This document shows positions 1-5,842 of a stretch of 5,842 nucleotides of DNA, in pieces. The stretch is from Flavobacteriaceae bacterium. Its GTDB lineage: Bacteria; Bacteroidota; Bacteroidia; Flavobacteriales; Flavobacteriaceae. Location of the stretch: the NCBI GenBank assembly GCA_013214425.1, contig JABSPN010000210.1:1-5842 (forward strand), read 5' to 3'. Position 1 is the first letter of the stretch. Each line of letters opens with the position of its first letter. The notes beneath the pieces were generated by a model. That model saw only the letters and a list, made by a program, of their open reading frames with translations. It was not told the DNA's origin and did no database searches. A program made the translations under genes and the position numbers.

Positions 1-1
1 A

Positions 2-1213
2 AAAATTAACTGGAAAACTGTCGGTATTGGCTTGACTTTCCAATTAGTCATCGCTATAGGAGTATTAAAAATTCCATTTAAACAAACAGTTTTTGAATCA
101 ATTGGTCAATTGTTTGTTCAAGTATTAGATTTTACCAAAGCAGGAAGTGTTTTCTTGTTTGGAGACATGATGAATGTCGATTCTTATGGATTTATCTTTG
201 CTTTTCAGGTGTTACCAACCATACTATTCTTCTCTGCCTTAACGTCTTTATTATTTTATTTAGGAATCATACAATTCATTGTAAAGATTTTAGCCATTTT
301 ATTAAGTAAACTTCTAAGAATTTCAGGAGCAGAAAGCCTTTCAGTAGCAGGTAATATCTTTTTAGGGCAAACTGAAGCGCCTTTATTAATCAAAGCCTAT
401 TTAGATCGTATGAATCGTTCTGAAATCTTATTGGTTATGATTGGTGGAATGTCGACCGTAGCTGGAGCCGTTTTAGCCGCCTATATTGGTTTCTTGGGAG
501 GTGATGATCCTGTATTACGTTTAAAATTCGCAAAACACCTATTAGCCGCTTCTGTAATGGCGGCACCTGGAGCGATCGTGATATCAAAAATACTATATCC
601 TCAAACCGAAGAAGTAAACACGGATGTTGAGGTATCGAACGAAAAAATCGGATCGAATATTCTTGATGCTATCGCCAATGGTACTACGGAAGGATTGCGA
701 TTGGCTGTAAATGTAGGAGCCATGCTGTTAGTTTTCGTAGCCTTTATAGCTATGATTAATTGGTTTTTTGGTCTAATAGGCGATGTAACCAGTTTGAATG
801 AATGGATGGCCGGGAACACGCCTTATGAAAAACTTTCTCTGGAAGCTATTCTAGGAACTATATTTGCCCCACTTATGTGGTTAATTGGTGTGCCTACCGA
901 AGACATGACCTTGATGGGACAATTATTAGGGGTAAAATTAGCCGCAAGTGAATTTATTGGTTATATACAATTAGCTGATTTAAAAAACATGTCAAACGCG
1001 ACACACTTAACCTATAACAAGTCTGTTATTATGGCAACTTATATGTTATGTGGATTTGCCAATTTCGCTTCTATCGGAATTCAAATTGGAGGTATTGGAT
1101 CTTTGGCACCTTCAAAAAGAAAACAACTCTCAGAATTTGGAATCAAAGCCTTAATAGGAGGTTCAATCGCCTCATTGCTTTCAGCTACAATTGCAGGGAT
1201 GCTTATCGGGTAA
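2..1213 (+). CDS. nupC: NupC/CNT-family concentrative nucleoside transporter (partial, 5' end missing)
   Basis: This inner-membrane symporter imports nucleosides using the sodium or proton gradient. The frame is open to the left edge, so the N-terminus is missing and the TTG at 32 is not the start; 403 residues are visible. The opening INWKTVGIGL is the usual CNT segment after the first helices. Substrate-site motifs known from the Vibrio CNT structure are present in order (visible-fragment numbering): GQTEAPLL with Q123-T124-E125 (nucleobase contacts), GVKLAASEFIGY with E317, and CGFANFASIGIQ with N354 and S357 (ribose contacts). ASVMAAPGAIVISKILYP, also typical of the family, lies between them. 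Hydrophobic helices alternate throughout, and the protein ends in a hydrophobic C-terminal helix. One oddity is that the signature normally written NEFVAY reads SEFIGY here. The gene lies upstream of thyA, consistent with a nucleotide-supply neighbourhood. Family assignment is firm; ion and nucleoside specificity cannot be read from the sequence. Confidence 0.95.
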   Translation, partial: KINWKTVGIGLTFQLVIAIGVLKIPFKQTVFESIGQLFVQVLDFTKAGSVFLFGDMMNVDSYGFIFAFQVLPTILFFSALTSLLFYLGIIQFIVKILAILLSKLLRISGAESLSVAGNIFLGQTEAPLLIKAYLDRMNRSEILLVMIGGMSTVAGAVLAAYIGFLGGDDPVLRLKFAKHLLAASVMAAPGAIVISKILYPQTEEVNTDVEVSNEKIGSNILDAIANGTTEGLRLAVNVGAMLLVFVAFIAMINWFFGLIGDVTSLNEWMAGNTPYEKLSLEAILGTIFAPLMWLIGVPTEDMTLMGQLLGVKLAASEFIGYIQLADLKNMSNATHLTYNKSVIMATYMLCGFANFASIGIQIGGIGSLAPSKRKQLSEFGIKALIGGSIASLLSATIAGMLIG

Positions 1214-1231
1214 AAAAGTTGAAAAACATTG

Positions 1232-1271
1232 AATAACTTTAGACCACTTTTTTAAGTTATTTTCTTTTTTT
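1232..1271 (+). terminator. Weak AT-rich terminator-like hairpin after nupC
   Basis: AATAACTT (1232-1239) and AAGTTATT (1254-1261) form an 8-bp perfect inverted repeat with a 14-nt loop, followed by a T-rich run (1261-1271). It begins 18 bases after the transporter stop. An alternative pairing joins the A-run at 1211-1221 with the T-run at 1244-1254. The stem is almost entirely A-T, so termination would be inefficient at best, and chance is possible in such AT-rich DNA. Confidence 0.35.
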
Positions 1272-1289
1272 AAAATACTTTAGCCGAAA

Positions 1290-1466
1290 TGAGTTTTGTC
1301 ATCCAGAGCCTGTCGAAGTAAGCAACATAAAACACCTAGATTTACGTTGTAGATTTCGACACAAAATTCTTTACAGAATCACTCAATCTGACAAAATCTG
1401 TTCTTTAAACCTATCAATTCGAGTGATTTTTCAAAATAATTATGAAGAAAAGTTGTATCGAGAATG
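1290..1466. repeat. Cluster of degenerate REP-like inverted repeats between nupC and thyA
   Basis: Three related pieces are visible. GTCATCCAGAGCCTGTCGAAG (1298-1318, given as its parts GTCATCC, AGAGCC, TGTCGAAG) resembles an intergenic repeat I recall from many flavobacterial genomes; this is memory, not a search. TGTCGAA (1311-1317) pairs perfectly with TTCGACA (1355-1361), with an inner CAAC/GTTG (1323-1326/1346-1349), giving an interrupted hairpin. Two copies of a second motif then face each other. On the minus strand GAGTGATT is at 1377-1384 and TTGTGTCGA at 1356-1364. On the plus strand GAGTGATT is at 1421-1428 and TTGTATCGA at 1453-1461. The spacers differ (12 and 24 nt). ATTCT/AGAAT (1366-1370/1375-1379) makes a small hairpin inside the first copy. 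The stretch holds no credible gene. Confidence 0.6.
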
Positions 1467-1498
1467 ATAGTATAATATTAAATCAAAAGATAGAGACT

Positions 1499-2323
1499 AT
1501 GAAGCAATATTTAGACTTGGTAAAACATGTTTTAGAAAACGGAAATGAAAAAGGAGATAGAACGGGAACGGGAACTAAAAGTGTGTTTGGATATCAGATG
1601 CGATTCGATTTAAGTGAAGGGTTTCCTATGGTGACTACTAAGAAACTGCATTTAAAGTCTATTATCTATGAATTACTGTGGTTTATTAATGGAGATACTA
1701 ACATCAAATACCTTCAGGAGAATGGCGTACGCATCTGGAATGAATGGGCAGATGAAAATGGTGATTTAGGTCCGGTATATGGACACCAATGGAGAAATTG
1801 GAATAGCGACGATATTGATCAGTTAACGGAAGTGATTGAAACCATCAAAAACAATCCAAATAGCCGACGTATGTTAGTTTCTGCCTGGAATCCTAGTGTT
1901 TTACCAGACACTTCTGTCTCTTTTAGTGAAAATGTAGCAAATGGTAAAGCAGCTTTACCTCCATGTCATGCATTTTTCCAGTTTTATGTTGCTGACGGAA
2001 AATTGTCGTGTCAATTATATCAAAGAAGTGCCGATATTTTCTTAGGTGTTCCATTCAATATTGCCTCTTATGCTTTATTCACAATGATGATTGCTCAGGT
2101 TTGCGGTTTAGAGGTTGGTGAGTTTGTTCATACTTTTGGAGATGCCCATATTTACAGCAATCACATGGAACAATTGGAATTACAATTAAGTCGTGATCCA
2201 AGACCGCTTCCGAAGATGAAAATCAATCCAAATGTAACCAGCATTTTCGATTTCAAATTTGAAGATTTTGAATTGATTGACTATAACCCACATCCGCATA
2301 TTAAAGGCGCAGTTGCAATTTAA
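1499..2323 (+). CDS. thyA: Thymidylate synthase ThyA
   Basis: This cytosolic enzyme makes dTMP from dUMP using methylenetetrahydrofolate as methylene donor and reductant, yielding dihydrofolate. It is the folate-dependent ThyA type, not flavin-dependent ThyX. I chose ATG 1499 (274 residues) because similarity to E. coli ThyA begins exactly at MKQYLDLVKHVLENG. An in-frame ATG at 1442 would add 19 residues with no family counterpart, lying in repeat DNA. Key residues, numbered from 1499: R21 in DRTGTGT, E58, W80, Y94, paired R123-R124 (phosphate), catalytic C156 in PPCHAFFQFY, R176 and D179 in QRSADIFLG, N187 in PFNIASY, H217 and Y219 in DAHIYSNH, and C-terminal AVAI. Compared with E. coli (264 residues) it is three residues shorter near residue 117 and has about 13 extra residues (around 132-155) just before the catalytic cysteine. 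No Shine-Dalgarno sequence precedes it. No dihydrofolate reductase gene follows. Confidence 0.97.
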   Translation: MKQYLDLVKHVLENGNEKGDRTGTGTKSVFGYQMRFDLSEGFPMVTTKKLHLKSIIYELLWFINGDTNIKYLQENGVRIWNEWADENGDLGPVYGHQWRNWNSDDIDQLTEVIETIKNNPNSRRMLVSAWNPSVLPDTSVSFSENVANGKAALPPCHAFFQFYVADGKLSCQLYQRSADIFLGVPFNIASYALFTMMIAQVCGLEVGEFVHTFGDAHIYSNHMEQLELQLSRDPRPLPKMKINPNVTSIFDFKFEDFELIDYNPHPHIKGAVAI

Positions 2324-2368
2324 CCGCATGTAAATTAACCTTAATCACCTGTTTTAATAATAGTTACA

Positions 2369-2392
2369 AGTGTTTAACTTTATTTTAACACT
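2369..2392. other. Imperfect dyad downstream of thyA
   Basis: AGTGTT-t-AA (2369-2377) pairs with TT-t-AACACT (2384-2392) around a 6-nt loop: eight base pairs with one T-T mismatch. It sits 45 bases after the thyA stop and is not followed by a clear T-run, so it could be a weak terminator, an operator for the next gene, or a chance dyad in AT-rich sequence. Confidence 0.3.
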
Positions 2393-2411
2393 GGGATTTA
2401 TTTCATATCTT

Positions 2412-2454
2412 TAATTTTGTTTAATATTTTTTTAAATTTGTTAAACAATATTAA
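2412..2454 (+). promoter_or_regulatory. Candidate promoter with overlapping dyads for the secreted propeller gene
   Basis: Two matches to the Bacteroidota -7 element TAnnTTTG occur here: TAATTTTG (2412-2419) and TAAATTTG (2433-2440). Neither has a perfectly spaced TTG; the first has CTG 18 bases upstream at 2391-2393, the second TTG at 2417-2419 with only a 13-base spacer. The second element is bracketed by perfect 8-bp inverted repeats: TTGTTTAA/TTAAACAA (2417-2424/2441-2448) and, overlapping, TTAATATT/AATATTAA (2421-2428/2447-2454). These could be an operator but the region is very AT-rich. The predicted leader to ATG 2466 is short and has no Shine-Dalgarno sequence, as is common in this phylum. 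Confidence 0.4.
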
Positions 2455-2465
2455 TCCCCAACATC

Positions 2466-5189
2466 ATGAAAAATAAAATACTACTTACCCTATCCTATTT
2501 ACTCTTCATCTTTTCCGTTGTATATTTTATATTACCAAACAAAAATGAACAAAAATCTGTACAAGGTAAATTAGAAAAACAAAAGCAAACAAAAACAAAA
2601 AAAACAGTCGAGCAAAGAGCTTTATTCAACGAATTGCGTTTACAATATGAAATCATAAGGCAACGAAACCCTTACACTGGAACTGTCACAAAAGAAGAAA
2701 AATCTTTGGAGTTATCAGATGCTAAAAACGCACTCACAATGTCTAACAACTTTACCAACAGAGCGCCAGAAGCATCATATATCTTAAGAGGTCCTGGCAA
2801 TTTTGGAGGAAGAACAAGAGCACTTGCTGTCGATATTTCTGACAACTCCGGCAATACTTTATTAGCTGGAGCCATAAGTGGTGGTTTGTTTAGATCTACA
2901 GATGGCGGATCATCTTGGTCAAAAGTATCTCCGAATGACGAAATACACAATGTTTCTGCTATTGCCCAAGATACAAGACCTGGATTTCAAAACATTTGGT
3001 ACTATGGCACTGGTGAATTATCTGGAAACAGTGCTTCTGCCGGCGGAGCCTTTTTCTTCGGAAGAGGTATCTGGAGATCAACTGACAGTGGATTAACATG
3101 GACACAAATCACAAATACAGACTCTGATCAAACAGCTTTTGACAGTGTTTTTGATTTTGTTCATTCACTTGCTGTTCATCCAACTACAGGAGATTTATTT
3201 GCAGCAGTTGGTGGACAGATAGTACGAATCAATAATTTTGCTGGTGGAGGCACAATTACAGCTGAACTTTCTGACTCTCCACTTAGTGGTACAGAGATTA
3301 CTGATGTTAAAATCACATCAACTGGAAGAGTCTATGCATCTTTTTCTGGAGACGCGACAAATCGTGGTGTATGGACATCAGCCACAGGAACAGGTGGTTG
3401 GTCAAATATTAGCAATGGAACTTTTAATCCTAGCGGAAGAGTTGTTTTGGGAATCGCTCCTTCTAATGAAAACAAGGTATATATTCTTTTCGGAAATGGT
3501 AATAACAGTAACTGCGCCACATCGACACAGGAGGCAGATTTATGGCTTTGGAACCAAGGAACAACATCATTTACAAATTTCAGTAATAGATTACCTTCTG
3601 AAGGTTGCGGAGGCGCAGATCAAGGCAATAACCCTCTTTCAATTCAAGGTGGTTACGACCTAGTTGTAAGTGTAAAACCCGACAATGAAAACTTTGTTGT
3701 CATAGGAGGAACAAATGCCTACAGAAAAACAAACATAACATCTGCTGGAAGATTTACTAGAATAGGTGGATATGCTAGTAATTCAAGTTATGCGAAGTAC
3801 ACAAACCATCACCCTGATATTCATGTATTATTATTCAATCCATTCAACAACAATGAATTATTTAGTGGCTCAGATGGAGGAATTCATCTTACAAATAACA
3901 TCAACTCTGGAACGATCACTTGGACAAACTTAAACAATGGTTACCAAACTTTTCAGTACTACAACACAGCTATCGATCCTGTTTCTAATTCTGATTTTGT
4001 TGTGGGAGGGGCCCAAGATAATGGAACAACCGTTGGAGGAACAACTGTCGGTTTACCAGACGCTTTAGAACATTTAGATTTTTTTGGAGGTGATGGTGCA
4101 GCTGTTGCTATATCAGAAGACAACAACCCAAATGCAACAATTTTTATGTCTACGCAATTAGGACCGATTTACAGATTTATTAATGGTTCTGGAACTTCTG
4201 TTATCACTCCAAGTGGGTCAAGTAGTGATTTTGTAACCTATTTCTATTTAGATCCAGATAACAATAATGCTTTGTATTATGCTGGACAGAATCGTCTATG
4301 GAGAACAACTAACTCTTCTTCTGTGAATTCAGGATCTTGGACGAATATGGGAACAACCGCAAACTTTAGTCATTCTGATCGTTTTACAGTTTTCGCAACA
4401 ACAAGAGGAGCATACAACCCTGCTACAAGTTATCTACTTTTAGGAGGTGACGATAGTCATATATACAGAATGAATGACCCTCAAAACGCAGGAGCATTTA
4501 ACGCTACATCTACAACAGATATCACACCACCTGGCGTTCCTTCAGGAGCAGTTGTAACTGGACTAGCAATTCACCCAACTAACAGGGATATTGTAATGGC
4601 GACTTATTCAAATTACGGTATTCAGAATATTTTCCTCACAACAAATGCCACCAATGCTACTCCTACATGGAATGTTATTGAGCGAAACTTAGCGAATTTA
4701 TCAATAAGATCTGCCGCAATTACAAGAGTTGACGGAGAGGATTTTTACCTTGTTGGAACTGCCCGTGGACTCTACAGCACTACTGACCCAACCACTACCG
4801 ATTGGATCAGAGAAGCTCCAAATCAGATAGGTTTTGCTATAGTTAGTACATTAAATTATAGACCGTCTGACAATAAGTTGTTGGTAGGAACCCATGGTAA
4901 TGGAATGTATGAGGGAACTATAGTTAACAACACTCTTAGTATTGAAAACCCTGATGACTTATCATCTACTGTAAGCTTATATCCGAACCCAACAACAGAT
5001 ATACTCAATATTGATTTCAAGGAAAATGTTAGTCAAGTACAATATGAAATTATTAATATGTTAGGTCAAATTGTATTGAAAGAAGATTCAACCTCATCAA
5101 TTAATGTCTCAAATCTCAAAAGTGGGCAATATTTTTTAAAAATTATTATTGGCGATAAACAAGTTATAAAAAGATTTGTGAAAATTTAA
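2466..5189 (+). CDS. Secreted BNR/sortilin-like beta-propeller protein with T9SS type A sorting domain
   Basis: This is a 907-residue exported protein of unknown specific function. Residues 5-23 form a hydrophobic Sec-type signal without an obvious AxA cleavage site or lipobox. Residues 28-68 are Lys/Glu/Gln-rich and probably helical, ending in RNPYTGTV. LRGPGNFGGRTRALAVD (107-123) opens the propeller region typical of WD40/YVTN/BNR-like secreted proteins. Two canonical Asp-boxes (S/TxDxGxxW) are at 144-151 and 205-212, and degenerate blade motifs recur near 302-312, 468-486, 611-625, 722-735 and 769-780, suggesting one large or two tandem propellers. GTGE (181-184) and GGAQDNG (514-520) are further family-like motifs. 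The only cysteines, C350 and C381, could form a disulfide. Residues 835-907 are a T9SS type A sorting domain (SLYPNPTTDILNIDF, NMLGQIV, LKSGQYFLKI), which would be removed during outer-membrane translocation and surface attachment or release. GH74-like or adhesive roles are possible; no catalytic residues can be assigned. Confidence 0.93.
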   Translation: MKNKILLTLSYLLFIFSVVYFILPNKNEQKSVQGKLEKQKQTKTKKTVEQRALFNELRLQYEIIRQRNPYTGTVTKEEKSLELSDAKNALTMSNNFTNRAPEASYILRGPGNFGGRTRALAVDISDNSGNTLLAGAISGGLFRSTDGGSSWSKVSPNDEIHNVSAIAQDTRPGFQNIWYYGTGELSGNSASAGGAFFFGRGIWRSTDSGLTWTQITNTDSDQTAFDSVFDFVHSLAVHPTTGDLFAAVGGQIVRINNFAGGGTITAELSDSPLSGTEITDVKITSTGRVYASFSGDATNRGVWTSATGTGGWSNISNGTFNPSGRVVLGIAPSNENKVYILFGNGNNSNCATSTQEADLWLWNQGTTSFTNFSNRLPSEGCGGADQGNNPLSIQGGYDLVVSVKPDNENFVVIGGTNAYRKTNITSAGRFTRIGGYASNSSYAKYTNHHPDIHVLLFNPFNNNELFSGSDGGIHLTNNINSGTITWTNLNNGYQTFQYYNTAIDPVSNSDFVVGGAQDNGTTVGGTTVGLPDALEHLDFFGGDGAAVAISEDNNPNATIFMSTQLGPIYRFINGSGTSVITPSGSSSDFVTYFYLDPDNNNALYYAGQNRLWRTTNSSSVNSGSWTNMGTTANFSHSDRFTVFATTRGAYNPATSYLLLGGDDSHIYRMNDPQNAGAFNATSTTDITPPGVPSGAVVTGLAIHPTNRDIVMATYSNYGIQNIFLTTNATNATPTWNVIERNLANLSIRSAAITRVDGEDFYLVGTARGLYSTTDPTTTDWIREAPNQIGFAIVSTLNYRPSDNKLLVGTHGNGMYEGTIVNNTLSIENPDDLSSTVSLYPNPTTDILNIDFKENVSQVQYEIINMLGQIVLKEDSTSSINVSNLKSGQYFLKIIIGDKQVIKRFVKI
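4023..4052 (+). repeat. Short in-frame tandem duplication (2 x 15 bp)
   Basis: GGAACAACCGTTGGA is followed directly by GGAACAACTGTCGGT (12 of 15 identical), encoding GTTVG twice at residues 520-529 of the propeller protein. The differences are mostly synonymous, so the protein repeat is conserved while the DNA has drifted. It falls just after GGAQDN and would lengthen a surface loop. Confidence 0.65.
4965..5186 (+). other. T9SS type A C-terminal sorting domain (encoded segment)
   Basis: This encodes the last ~74 residues of the propeller protein. It shows the usual layout of the family: TVSLYPNPTTDILNI at its start, the central EIINMLGQIVLKE, then ISxL-like VSNLKSGQYFLKI and a basic, aromatic-containing end (KRFVKI). 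This predicts a periplasmic intermediate exported through the type IX machinery, as known for gliding and secreted proteins of Bacteroidota. Confidence 0.92.
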
Positions 5190-5211
5190 CTTATGACTGA
5201 ATAGCAATATC

Positions 5212-5250
5212 ATGGCCTTAGTTCTAGAACTAAGGCCATTTTTGTGTTTT
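5212..5250 (+). terminator. Strong intrinsic terminator (28-nt perfect palindrome)
   Basis: Positions 5212-5239 are a perfect palindrome: ATGGCCTTAGTT, central CTAG, then AACTAAGGCCAT. As RNA it forms a 12-bp stem with a 4-nt loop, directly followed by TTTTTGTGTTTTT. It begins 22 bases after the propeller gene stop codon and should end that transcript. The left side lacks a matching A-run, so it is mainly a forward terminator. Confidence 0.92.
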
Positions 5251-5274
5251 TACAAAGTGTTTTTGATATCTTTG
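5242..5274 (+). promoter_or_regulatory. Flavobacterial-type promoter for the gene at 5342
   Basis: TTG (5242-5244), a 22-base spacer, and TATCTTTG (5267-5274) match the Bacteroidota primary sigma consensus (TTG, about 19 bases, TAnnTTTG). Transcription would start near 5281, leaving a leader of roughly 60 bases. The -33 TTG lies inside the T-tract of the preceding terminator, so the two transcription units abut. Confidence 0.6.
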
Positions 5275-5341
5275 TTATGATTCTTTTAGGTAAGATTAAA
5301 ATGATTGTAGAACTTACTATTAAAATCACTAACTAGTATTC

Positions 5342-5842
5342 ATGAAAAAAATCTTCCTTCTTTTACTTTTACAGTCAACTTTACTGTTCTCACAGAATAA
5401 TGAATTTATATCATACAATCATTGCCTAGAAGCTATGGCTACGGCAAATGAAAAAACTGGATGTATCCTCAGATCTTTTGAAGATTCACTCTTTGAAAAA
5501 ATAAAAAAACATGAAAAACATCTAAGTCCGGGAAAATCAAATACGATACTTTATTTTTACAAGTTCCATTTGGATGAATCTGGAAATGTTCGATTATTAG
5601 AGTTTAAAAGCAAAGAAGAAAAACCAGCTGAAAGAGCTCTTTTAAACATGTATAAGGATGTAAAAGCCACAATCTTTACCGATCTTGATGAAAGCCCAAT
5701 GACTATCAGTTTTTCAGGTGCATTTCGCATTTCCAGAATTAGAGGTGAGTTAATCATGACTGTTTCGTCAATTGAAGAATTTGAAAAAAATGAAAAACGA
5801 GAAGTCCCAGATATGGACAGAGCAACTTTCCCTGTACATCCT
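5342..5842 (+). CDS. Exported protein of unknown function, possibly TonB-C-terminal-like (partial, 3' end missing)
   Basis: The frame runs from ATG 5342 to the right edge without a stop (167 residues visible). MKKIFLLLLLQSTLLFSQNNE is a clear Sec signal peptide of the common flavobacterial type, with likely cleavage near FSQ-N (residues 16-19). The mature part is Lys/Glu-rich with C28 and C41. Residues 68-90 (ILYFYKFHLDESGNVRLLEF) resemble the strand-turn-strand opening of TonB C-terminal-like domains (F-x-ID-x-x-G-x-V), followed by a helix (EERALLNMYKDV-like, 92-107) and a strand (MTISFSGAFRI, 120-130). The visible end, ATFPVHP, resembles the PVxPGC motif of small flavobacterial TonB-like proteins, but the deciding residues are outside the window. 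The gene has its own promoter and is separated from the propeller gene by a strong terminator. Existence of the gene is well supported; the TonB-like assignment is tentative. Confidence 0.85.
   Translation, partial: MKKIFLLLLLQSTLLFSQNNEFISYNHCLEAMATANEKTGCILRSFEDSLFEKIKKHEKHLSPGKSNTILYFYKFHLDESGNVRLLEFKSKEEKPAERALLNMYKDVKATIFTDLDESPMTISFSGAFRISRIRGELIMTVSSIEEFEKNEKREVPDMDRATFPVHP

Noticed and set aside
32..34. TTG at 32 as start of the transporter
   Set aside because: The frame is open to the left edge and the preceding residues (KINWKTVGIG) are conserved family sequence, so the gene begins outside the window.
601..819. Minus-strand 72-codon open frame inside the transporter gene
   Set aside because: It lies wholly within a conserved coding region on the other strand and has no recognisable protein features.
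1048..1236. Plus-strand 62-codon open frame overlapping the 3' end of the transporter
   Set aside because: It is out of frame over the conserved substrate-binding motif region, with implausible composition; a shadow frame.
1271..1283. TACTTTAG (1276-1283) as a thyA promoter
   Set aside because: It mismatches the TAnnTTTG element at a core position and has no suitably spaced TTG; no convincing thyA promoter was found in 1214-1498.
1290..1466. CRISPR array or riboswitch in the nupC-thyA gap
   Set aside because: The repeated units are inverted, unequal in spacing and only two, and no conserved riboswitch core is recognisable.
3238..3663. Plus-strand 141-codon open frame inside the propeller gene (and similar frames at 2672-2950, 2878-3096, 3332-3520)
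   Set aside because: All are contained in the propeller gene, whose own frame carries clear BNR motifs and a sorting domain; the alternative translations look like noise.
5557..5757. Minus-strand 66-codon open frame near the right edge
   Set aside because: It overlaps a plus-strand gene with a signal peptide, start codon and promoter; no support of its own.

Overview
The window looks like chromosomal DNA from a member of the Bacteroidota, most likely the Flavobacteriia. It is AT-rich. Translation starts lack Shine-Dalgarno sequences. Two intergenic regions carry matches to the Bacteroidota promoter element TAnnTTTG, and the large secreted protein ends in a type IX secretion (T9SS) C-terminal sorting domain. 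All genes read on the + strand. I see no tRNA, rRNA, CRISPR array, insertion sequence or phage gene.

Layout: (1) 2-1213 is the 3' part of a concentrative nucleoside transporter gene (NupC/CNT family), cut by the left edge. (2) 1214-1498 is an intergenic stretch of about 285 bp with a weak AT-rich terminator-like hairpin, then a cluster of degenerate inverted repeats resembling the REP-like intergenic repeats of flavobacterial genomes. (3) 1499-2323 is thymidylate synthase (thyA). A 19-codon upstream extension is open but is repeat-derived and probably not part of the protein. (4) 2324-2465 is a short intergenic region with dyad symmetries and promoter-like elements. (5) 2466-5189 encodes a 907-residue secreted beta-propeller (BNR/sortilin-like) protein with a T9SS type A sorting tail. 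(6) 5190-5341 holds a very strong intrinsic terminator, a 28-nt perfect palindrome, followed by a good flavobacterial promoter match. (7) 5342-5842 is the 5' part of a gene for a small exported protein, cut by the right edge; it may be TonB-C-terminal-like.

The transporter (nucleoside uptake) and ThyA (dUMP to dTMP) both supply pyrimidine nucleotides, which may explain their adjacency. The secreted propeller protein and the last gene look like independent transcription units of the cell-envelope or secreted class. Nothing here amounts to a convincing new system. The points most worth a second look are the inverted-repeat cluster that creates a false N-terminus for ThyA, the uncharacterised T9SS propeller protein, and the compact terminator/promoter junction.
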